From NCBI GenBank assembly GCA_002382085.1, contig DFZK01000012.1:124001-188000 (forward strand): a DNA stretch of 64,000 bases, read 5' to 3'. Positions 17,911 through 24,381 of this stretch are shown piece after piece. The notes below the pieces were generated by a model. That model was not told where the DNA came from. It ran no database searches and was given only the letters and a program-made list of their open reading frames with translations. This stretch comes from Sulfurospirillum sp. UBA4058. Lineage in GTDB: Bacteria; Campylobacterota; Campylobacteria; Campylobacterales; Sulfurospirillaceae. The position numbers were made by a program, and so were the translations under genes. The stretch's first letter is position 1. Every line of letters begins with the position of its first letter.

Positions 17911-19208
17911 CGCTTCGCTCCTTGTCTGCAATCGTGTATTTTGCGTTTAATCATACTTCGGGTTATTTTAGAAGATCTATCGTCTTCTTCGATTTCGATC
18001 TCAAAATCGAACTTCGATTGAAAACGCATTCGTAAATGTTTTTCTATGGTGTTTTGAAAGGCTTTCGTATCACTGTTTTTATCCAAAACCAAGTTTACAT
18101 GTAAGCGTTTAGGATCATAACAGGCTACGCGATAATCTATGACCGATTCATACGCCAAAAAGATTTCATCCAAATCTCTCAGCGTGATCTCCTGCCCTTC
18201 AAGGCTTAAGGTATTTTCGATACGTCCGCGTACTTTTTCCATTCGACGCAAAAACGTACCGCACGCACAAGGCTCCTCCAAAAAACGTGCTTTATCGCCC
18301 GTTTTATAACGAATGAGCGGCATCGCTTGACGATTTAAAGTCGTAAAAACGACTTCGCCGTACGTGCCGTCTTCGACGACTTTGCCCGTAATCGGGTCGA
18401 CGATTTCAAAATAAAGATCGTTTTCCCTTAAATGGTAGCCGCTTAAACAATCGCATTCGACGCCTCCGCCGTAGCCCATTTCCGTCATACCGTAGTGGTT
18501 AAAAACCTGACATGTACCGTTGCGTGAAAGGCTTTTCACAAGCGCATCGGCAACATAATCCGTGCTCAAAAGCACCTTTTTAATATGCGTGTCGAAAAGT
18601 TCGGGTTTCATACGGGAAAGATACGCCACTTGCATCGGAATCCCCACGATACACGTAATGCCGTTTTGAAAAATGCATGCCGCCGCAGCTTCGACATCGT
18701 CTAAAATACCGTGAACGATACACTCGATACGGCTTCGTTGAAGTGCTTTTTTCAGCAAATCGCCGATACTGGCAAATGAAGGTCCCGGAAGTAAGACCAT
18801 CACTTTATCGTTTTCATCGACCAAACAACGCATACCGTAGTGAAAAAAATCGATCGTCGTTTCCAAATCTTCGTGTGTAAAAAAAAGACGCTTTTCGTCG
18901 CCGGTCGTACCGGATGTATTTAACGTCACGATGCGTTCGATTTCGTGCGTAGGCACGCACAAAAAGTCGTATGCATTATGCCTGATATCTTCAGGCGTCG
19001 TAAAAGCAACGGTTTCAAACGCTTTGAATGAGTCCATCGTATCCCAATCGATGCCTTTCAAACGCTCGTGATAAAATCGGCTTCTGCTTTGGGCATACTG
19101 AAGCGTTGCTTTGAGCCGATCGAGTTGGTACGCCTTTAACGCTTCTTGACTCGGCGTTTCAAGACGGGTGCGCTCTATGATCCAAGATTCTAGCGGCGTC
19201 GGTTTCAC
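17907..19208 (-). CDS. AMP-dependent CoA ligase (phenylacetate-CoA-ligase-like, DVU_1553 type)
   Basis: About 433 residues in the adenylate-forming superfamily, closest in style to phenylacetate-CoA ligases: nucleotide loop LNTSGTTGDEKRLFFTH, NHYGMTEMGYGGG, and TGDKARF near the hinge. It would activate an unidentified carboxylate with ATP. The start is GTG at 19208-19206: it overlaps the radical SAM stop (GTGA), has AAAGGGG upstream, and begins VKPTPLESW; the longer frame beginning at 19271 overlaps the previous gene by 67 bases without an RBS. Inside a Mo-hydroxylase cluster it might activate the acid produced from an aldehyde, or a precursor of a cofactor part; neither is shown. Confidence 0.9.
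   Translation of the reverse strand: MKPTPLESWIIERTRLETPSQEALKAYQLDRLKATLQYAQSRSRFYHERLKGIDWDTMDSFKAFETVAFTTPEDIRHNAYDFLCVPTHEIERIVTLNTSGTTGDEKRLFFTHEDLETTIDFFHYGMRCLVDENDKVMVLLPGPSFASIGDLLKKALQRSRIECIVHGILDDVEAAAACIFQNGITCIVGIPMQVAYLSRMKPELFDTHIKKVLLSTDYVADALVKSLSRNGTCQVFNHYGMTEMGYGGGVECDCLSGYHLRENDLYFEIVDPITGKVVEDGTYGEVVFTTLNRQAMPLIRYKTGDKARFLEEPCACGTFLRRMEKVRGRIENTLSLEGQEITLRDLDEIFLAYESVIDYRVACYDPKRLHVNLVLDKNSDTKAFQNTIEKHLRMRFQSKFDFEIEIEEDDRSSKITRSMIKRKIHDCRQGAKR
18095..18104. repeat. Dispersed palindrome TTACATGTAA
   Basis: Exact copy within the CoA ligase gene, read as L-H-V-N on the gene strand. Confidence 0.88.
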
Positions 19209-20548
19209 GCTAACCCCTTTGCGTCGCGATATAAAGATTCGCCTTTCGTATTGGTCAGATTGTAGATGCAAAAAGGGATCAACTTACCGTCCATCGTAGA
19301 GACGTGAATACAACAATCTCGAATACGCTCCAAATTGACGTTCCACACGTCTTGAAACGCCATACCCGAAAGGCTAAAGGTATTATTGTGAATGGCACTT
19401 AAAATTGTGTCCCAATCCGATAACATCTCGGTTTCAACTTGCTTTTGATACGACCAATTGCGTGCAACAAACGCCTTTGCCTTTATGGCTCCGACTTCGG
19501 CTTTTTCGCTCTCTTTAGAGCAACATGCGGCGCGTTTCGTGACGGGTTTTAAAACACCTTCTTCGATCAGGTAATTGCCGTTAAACGAACAAAGGGCATT
19601 TTCACATCCGGGAGGTTGAAGACTTCCTAAAGTAACCATACCGTCGGTTTGTTCGCAAATCGCGTCCATCACTTCGGGCAAGGTGATACGATCATCGTCT
19701 TTAGGAGGATTAGGAATGCGTCCGAAATAACTCACGGGCTGAAAATGAACGCCTCTAACGGTCGGAGAATGACGTATGCCGAAACGAATGATCTCGCCGA
19801 TATGCGCATCGTTGATCTTCGGTACGATCGTCGGAACCAATACGACGCCGATACCGTATTTTTTACAATTTTCAATCGCACGGCATTTCAACTCAAAAAG
19901 CGCACGTCCTCTCAATTGTCGGTAAATCGCATCGTCGACGCCGTCGAATTGTAAAAAAACGGAGCTTAATCCCGCTTCTTTGAGGGCTTTAACATAAGCT
20001 TCGTCTTGCGCTAAGCGGATACCATTGGTATTGAGTTGAATAAACGAAAAACCGATCTCCCGTCCCATGCGGACAATCGCGTCCAAATCGTTTCGTACGC
20101 TCGGTTCTCCGCCCGAGAGTTGAATATTGCACGCGCCGGAAACCTTTAAAATACTCTCGAACTGAAAACGCAACTGCTCTAGACTCGGATCTTCATTAGG
20201 TGCATCCAATGCGTCGGCAAAGCAAAAGCGGCACTGGAGGTTACAGCGTTTCGTCACTTCGATCAATGCCGTACAGGTATGTTGTCGGTGGGCACTGCAC
20301 AGTCCGCAATCAAACGGACATCCTTTTTCGATCGGAGTGATCGGATGGTTGATAAAAGCTCTCTCTTTGGTGCGTACCCATTCGTGCATCGGCGTTTTGC
20401 CGCGCCATACAATCGTCTCGAACGCTCCGTGTTCCAAACACGTTTTGAGCATAAAAGCCTCATCGCCTTCTTGAACGATAAAAGCTTCCACCGAGCGTAA
20501 GCAAATAGGACATAAACTTTGCGTATGCACCAAAGGGTTAAACGTCAT
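19205..20548 (-). CDS. Radical SAM protein of the Tes/MJ0619-like class (TrsS-type) in the Mo-hydroxylase cluster
   Basis: A 447-residue enzyme. Its radical SAM cluster motif is CNLQCRFC (Cys102, 106, 109). In front lies an extra cysteine set, CPFDCGLCSAHRQHTC (Cys77, 81, 84, 92), and at the N-terminus CPIC with a further Cys37, likely a metal-binding module. This layout is shared with archaeal tetraether lipid synthase (Tes) and MJ0619-type methylases. GGEPSVR and the strand LNTNGIRL fit the TIM-barrel. A further cysteine-rich tail follows (CENALC, CC). Some relatives are, from memory, selenoproteins named TrsS; here all positions are cysteine. ATG overlaps the previous stop (ATGA). The substrate is unknown. 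Confidence 0.9.
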   Translation of the reverse strand: MTFNPLVHTQSLCPICLRSVEAFIVQEGDEAFMLKTCLEHGAFETIVWRGKTPMHEWVRTKERAFINHPITPIEKGCPFDCGLCSAHRQHTCTALIEVTKRCNLQCRFCFADALDAPNEDPSLEQLRFQFESILKVSGACNIQLSGGEPSVRNDLDAIVRMGREIGFSFIQLNTNGIRLAQDEAYVKALKEAGLSSVFLQFDGVDDAIYRQLRGRALFELKCRAIENCKKYGIGVVLVPTIVPKINDAHIGEIIRFGIRHSPTVRGVHFQPVSYFGRIPNPPKDDDRITLPEVMDAICEQTDGMVTLGSLQPPGCENALCSFNGNYLIEEGVLKPVTKRAACCSKESEKAEVGAIKAKAFVARNWSYQKQVETEMLSDWDTILSAIHNNTFSLSGMAFQDVWNVNLERIRDCCIHVSTMDGKLIPFCIYNLTNTKGESLYRDAKGLA

Positions 20549-21000
20549 GGCATCGACTCTCTATTGCCGTATTCGTAACCGTGTTCTTGCAAAATCTCGT
20601 ACACTTTGACGTACGCTTTTTGTATCATTCCGGCACAAATGGGCTTATAGCTTTGATCGGGACCGTGAAAATCCCTCTTTCCGATGAGCGTCGCACATTC
20701 GCTTGAGCCAAATTCCATCGTAAACCATGTGTGAAATTCGTCTAGCATGGCTTTGAAATTCTCTTGGGCACTCTCTTCGTCTTTGCCTTTCGCTCCGTAT
20801 AAACCTAAAACGCCGATACCGCCGCTTAAAACACCGCAGGTTTGTTGCGTGTCGGCGATTCCTCGGCAAAGTCCTTGGGCGGCACGAACCAAATCGTTGT
20901 TCTCAATGCCCTCGTCTTCAAGCGCAAGCTTATACATGATTTGCGCACAGCAAAACCCTGCCGATGAAAGGCGAAATAATCGTAGCGATAAATCATCCAT
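20545..21000 (-). CDS. C-GCAxxG-C-C family protein (DVU_1555 type)
   Basis: A 151-residue protein with the family's spaced cysteines: FCCAQ (Cys17-18), LCRGI (Cys45) and TCGVLSGG (Cys55), plus late Cys at about 102 and 122. The family is thought to bind a redox or metal centre and is usually found beside redox enzymes; its biochemical role is undefined. It lies four bases after the methyltransferase stop and its own stop overlaps the radical SAM start. The second cysteine motif is looser than in typical members. Confidence 0.85.
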   Translation of the reverse strand: MDDLSLRLFRLSSAGFCCAQIMYKLALEDEGIENNDLVRAAQGLCRGIADTQQTCGVLSGGIGVLGLYGAKGKDEESAQENFKAMLDEFHTWFTMEFGSSECATLIGKRDFHGPDQSYKPICAGMIQKAYVKVYEILQEHGYEYGNRESMP

Positions 21001-21004
21001 TGCT

Positions 21005-21724
21005 TTATTCTCCTTTTTTCACGATCATTCTAAAATAACCCGGTTTGCATTCTTTGATGCGATGATCAAACGAACAAGACGTTTGTGCCGTCTTATCCTC
21101 CATCGTTTTACTCCAAAACGCACTCATCGAGCCGTGCGAGAAGATAATTTTTACCATCAACGCTTTCAACAGTAAACTGCAATCTTCGACCAACATCATT
21201 TCAAAACCGGTACGTAGCAATGCTTGCTCTAACGCGGAAAGATCGTGCATTCCCCGCATACACGAAGTCATGGAAAAATGGTCCATCGCTTTAAGGGCTT
21301 CGGGATTTTTTGCATACACGTCGTTAAGCACAAACCACCCCCCATGTTCCAAAACGCGATAGATTTCTTCCAAACTGCCTTCTAAATCGTGCATTAACGA
21401 CAAGGTACACTCCGCAAAAACGCATGAAAACGTCTCGTCCTCAAAAGGAAGAGCATGCCCGTATCCTTGAACGAACGAAGCAAAAGGATTTCTTTCCCGA
21501 GCCTTTTCAAGCAATGTTTCGGAAGGATCGATCCCGACCGACTTAATGCCGTAAGCATGGTATAAATACGAAACGGTTGCGCCCATACCGCATCCTACGT
21601 CCAAAATGCGATCGCGTTTGCTTAGCGCGCAAAAACGAACCGCTTCTTCGGTCAGCGTAAAGCCTCCGGGACGTAAGGTATCGCCCGTGGCTTCTTGCAT
21701 GTAAGGGCTTTCGTAAACGTTCAC
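21005..21724 (-). CDS. SAM-dependent class I methyltransferase (DVU_1556 type)
   Basis: A 239-residue methyltransferase. SAM-binding motif I is ILDVGCGMGATV (about residues 40-51), the ribose-binding acid follows in GIDPSE, and motif II/III region is LPFEDETFSCVFAE. The start is GTG, which abuts the TAG stop of the small redox gene with no gap. It lies within the continuous Mo-hydroxylase operon; the acceptor of the methyl group is unknown and could be a cofactor intermediate or a substrate. Confidence 0.88.
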   Translation of the reverse strand: MNVYESPYMQEATGDTLRPGGFTLTEEAVRFCALSKRDRILDVGCGMGATVSYLYHAYGIKSVGIDPSETLLEKARERNPFASFVQGYGHALPFEDETFSCVFAECTLSLMHDLEGSLEEIYRVLEHGGWFVLNDVYAKNPEALKAMDHFSMTSCMRGMHDLSALEQALLRTGFEMMLVEDCSLLLKALMVKIIFSHGSMSAFWSKTMEDKTAQTSCSFDHRIKECKPGYFRMIVKKGE

Positions 21725-21931
21725 CTACTTATCCTCCAAACCCTTTTCGACTTCCAGCATCTTTCCCATCGCCAACTCGTCGCTGATAAACACCATATGA
21801 CATGTCGGACATTTTAAAAGATCGACTTCGAAATTACCGTCAAGATAACGTACCTTAACTTTTTGCGGCACCAACGCTTGGCGGCATTTGTCGCATACCC
21901 ACTCGGTTGTTTTATCGATTTGATCGTTCAT
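21725..21931 (-). CDS. Small four-cysteine redox/zinc-ribbon protein (DVU_1557 type)
   Basis: A 68-residue protein with two CxxC motifs, CDKC (about 14-17) and CPTC (about 40-43), separated by a beta-rich stretch: a rubredoxin-like or zinc-ribbon fold. The first motif is CxxC followed by basic residues, and there is no further metal ligand. From memory it corresponds to the DVU_1557 family annotated as redox protein. It sits two bases after the flavoprotein stop, so a role as small electron carrier or metallochaperone for the cluster fits, but is inferred from position. Confidence 0.85.
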   Translation of the reverse strand: MNDQIDKTTEWVCDKCRQALVPQKVKVRYLDGNFEVDLLKCPTCHMVFISDELAMGKMLEVEKGLEDK

Positions 21932-21933
21932 GT

Positions 21934-24300
21934 TCAGCCTTCCACGACTTCCATGCGATGCATGTAGGCGTCTTTCACCGTAATATCGCGACCGGCTTCT
22001 TCATAACGTACCCAATAGGTCACGTTTTGAATTCGCAGTCGTGCAAGATAATCCGAGCTTTTCGGATTGAAAAACCTCTCTTGGCGTGAAAGAGAGTTTG
22101 CCACCACTTTTTCGACGTCGCCGAGCAAGATAAAACGTTTCTCCATCAATGCCGTGATCTCATCTGAAATATGTAGGGTAAAATCGTACGTCGGATCCAT
22201 CGACCCCTCCTCTTCTTCATTCCATATCTCTTTTAAAAGCTGTCGTTTCAAACGTTTTCGATTGTTTTGGCGATCCGAAAGCGTAGGCATTTTTTGCGGA
22301 CTGGATTGATCGGTTTCGTTCGCATAAATAACGTCCAAAATATGATATGCCCTTTTGTTGCCTTTCACCAACATATCTTTGCACATCGCGCAATAAACCA
22401 GTACGTCCGGATCACTCTCGCGAATACGGTCTGCCGCAAAATCTTCTGCTTGTTCGGGATTGGCGCAAGCGACCAAACCGCCGTAACCGCAACACTTTGT
22501 CTTCTCTTTGGAGTATTCAAGTTCTTGAACGCTGTACCCCAGCGTTTTGACGATATTGCGGATACTTTCGTGAATCTTTCCGTCGTGTCGGGTTGCACAC
22601 GCATCGTGAATACAAAGTTCACGTTTGCCTTTTTTAATATCCACTTCGGGGAGACCGTACGTATCGAAAATTTCCCATAACGATACGGTTTGAATCATCG
22701 GTAAATACTTGGCAAAAGTGGAAGCACAACTTGAACACGCCAAAATAAACGTCGGACGTCCCTCTTCTTCCCACGTTTGGCGTATCTTTTCGACGTTATC
22801 GTGCATCAAATCCCCTCTTCCCGCCCAATCGGCAGGTGCGCCGCAACACCCTAAAAAGAGCCCGACGTCGTTCATGGCATCTTTTTCTTTAATCACTCCG
22901 ACAAGATGTTTGTAAATCGAGCCGATATAATCGGTGTGCGTGGAACTGAGTTGACATCCGGGATAAAAAAGGTACCCCGTTTTACCCGAACCTTTATACA
23001 AACCTCTCGCATACGCCGAAAATGCGATCATCGGGTAGTAAAAAAGGTCTTTTGACGCCTCTTTGCTCGGCTGTTTGCGAACCAACGAAAAATAGTCGCT
23101 CTGACTAAACGCCATATCTTTCAATGCAAAATCATGCGCCGAAAGCGGCATTTTGTTGCGCTTGACCATACTTTCGCGCGTTGCATGGATAATATCCGCC
23201 ATACCGATGCCTACGGGGCAGACGGCTTTGCATAAACCGCACTCGGTACAGGAGTTGATCATCGTATTGGCAGTTCTGTTTCCTAGAACAATCCGTTCAT
23301 TATGGCAAATACTGCGAATGTAACGATCAGGTGTGATGTTAAAACGTTGCATATGAACGCACGCTTTAATGCACGCGTCGCATTGGCATTTGAGACAACG
23401 ACTCGCCTCTGCCGCGGCTTCGTCTTCGCGATACGTCGATGCGCTTAAAGGCACGCTTTCAACCGAAGCGACCCGATCCGTCGTACAGTGCAATTTCGTC
23501 TCAAAAACGCCTTCGCGCTCTCTTGAAGCCGTCATAGAAGCTTTGGTAATATAACGATCGATCGATACGGCGGCGCGCTTCCCGGAACTTGCCGACTCGA
23601 TCGTCATAGCATTTGGATTTTGCAAGTATCCGCCGATAAATAAAGCCGGATTTTCCGATTGGAACGAGTGCGGATCGACGACATAGGATTTGCTCCACGT
23701 TCGCGTTCCTAAATAGATAGCATCGTAACGTTCAAAATAAGCGGGTAAGGTTTTTTCTAGCACTTCGATGCCATAATGCACCTCAATGCCTTTTTGCTCG
23801 ATCATACCGAGTTCTTCTTCAATGTCGCACGCTTCCAACCCGTTGGAAACATACTCCCACAACCTTCCGCCTAAACGGTTCGACTTTTCAAAAATAGTGA
23901 CTTTATAGCCTTTTTTATCCAATTCGATTGCGGCGACGCATCCGCTCAATCCACCGCCGATGATAGCGATATTGCCTTTGTTTTTAGGCAAAAGTAACGG
24001 TTTTTTAGGTGCGCTATAGCCAAAAGTAATCACGCTTTTTTCAAGTTCGCCGATGCGGATACTTCCGCCCGCATGACTTCTAACGCATGTTTTTTCGCAG
24101 GGTCGCTCACAAATCTTTCCGATCAGCCGACTCAGAGGAATTTTACTTTCCATTATTTTGTAGGCACCGGAAAAATTACCTTTTTCAACTTCAGATACAA
24201 ACGCGATCACGTCCATATGAACCGGACACGATGCAACGCATACGGGAGGCTCTGAATGAATACATTGATTGCTAATTTCCAATAATTGATCTAAATCCAT
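21934..24300 (-). CDS. FAD / [4Fe-4S] / CCG-domain electron-transfer protein of the Mo-hydroxylase cluster
   Basis: About 788 residues in an HdrA-D/GltD-like patchwork. In order: an N-terminal cysteine-rich region (CVASCPVH, CERPCEKTC), one FAD-binding Rossmann fold (IAIIGGGLSGCVAAIEL), ferredoxin-type clusters (CLKCQCDACIKAC and CTECGLCKAVCPVG), and two CCG domains (CCGAPADWAGR; CCGYGG) as in heterodisulfide reductase subunit D. A 90-residue C-terminal extension contains no cysteine. The second Rossmann domain that binds NADPH in GltD seems absent: only about 150 residues separate the first fold from the clusters. It may therefore connect Mop to another carrier and not to NAD(P)H. Start ATG 24300 has GAGGAG upstream; an earlier in-frame Met at 24342 lies inside the terminator hairpin. 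Confidence 0.9.
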   Translation of the reverse strand: MDLDQLLEISNQCIHSEPPVCVASCPVHMDVIAFVSEVEKGNFSGAYKIMESKIPLSRLIGKICERPCEKTCVRSHAGGSIRIGELEKSVITFGYSAPKKPLLLPKNKGNIAIIGGGLSGCVAAIELDKKGYKVTIFEKSNRLGGRLWEYVSNGLEACDIEEELGMIEQKGIEVHYGIEVLEKTLPAYFERYDAIYLGTRTWSKSYVVDPHSFQSENPALFIGGYLQNPNAMTIESASSGKRAAVSIDRYITKASMTASREREGVFETKLHCTTDRVASVESVPLSASTYREDEAAAEASRCLKCQCDACIKACVHMQRFNITPDRYIRSICHNERIVLGNRTANTMINSCTECGLCKAVCPVGIGMADIIHATRESMVKRNKMPLSAHDFALKDMAFSQSDYFSLVRKQPSKEASKDLFYYPMIAFSAYARGLYKGSGKTGYLFYPGCQLSSTHTDYIGSIYKHLVGVIKEKDAMNDVGLFLGCCGAPADWAGRGDLMHDNVEKIRQTWEEEGRPTFILACSSCASTFAKYLPMIQTVSLWEIFDTYGLPEVDIKKGKRELCIHDACATRHDGKIHESIRNIVKTLGYSVQELEYSKEKTKCCGYGGLVACANPEQAEDFAADRIRESDPDVLVYCAMCKDMLVKGNKRAYHILDVIYANETDQSSPQKMPTLSDRQNNRKRLKRQLLKEIWNEEEEGSMDPTYDFTLHISDEITALMEKRFILLGDVEKVVANSLSRQERFFNPKSSDYLARLRIQNVTYWVRYEEAGRDITVKDAYMHRMEVVEG

Positions 24301-24336
24301 TCTTGATCTCCTCTTTATCGCGTTAAACACAAAACC

Positions 24337-24361
24337 CAACAAGGCTCTTGGAGCCTTGTTG
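24337..24361 (-). terminator. Hairpin between mop and its accessory genes
   Basis: Perfect 11-bp arms, CAACAAGGCTC (24337-24347) and GAGCCTTGTTG (24351-24361), with a 3-base loop, followed on the transcribed strand by GGGTTTTGTGTTT. It lies 20 bases after the mop stop and 36 before the flavoprotein start. It should act as a partial terminator or 3' stabiliser so that the enzyme is made in excess of its maturation proteins. Confidence 0.75.
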
Positions 24362-24381
24362 AGACATTTAACGGCGATACG

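Noticed and set aside
19209..19271. Longer start for the AMP-dependent CoA ligase
   Set aside because: Would overlap the radical SAM gene by 67 bases with no RBS; GTG at 19208 has AAAGGGG and the GTGA overlap typical of this operon.
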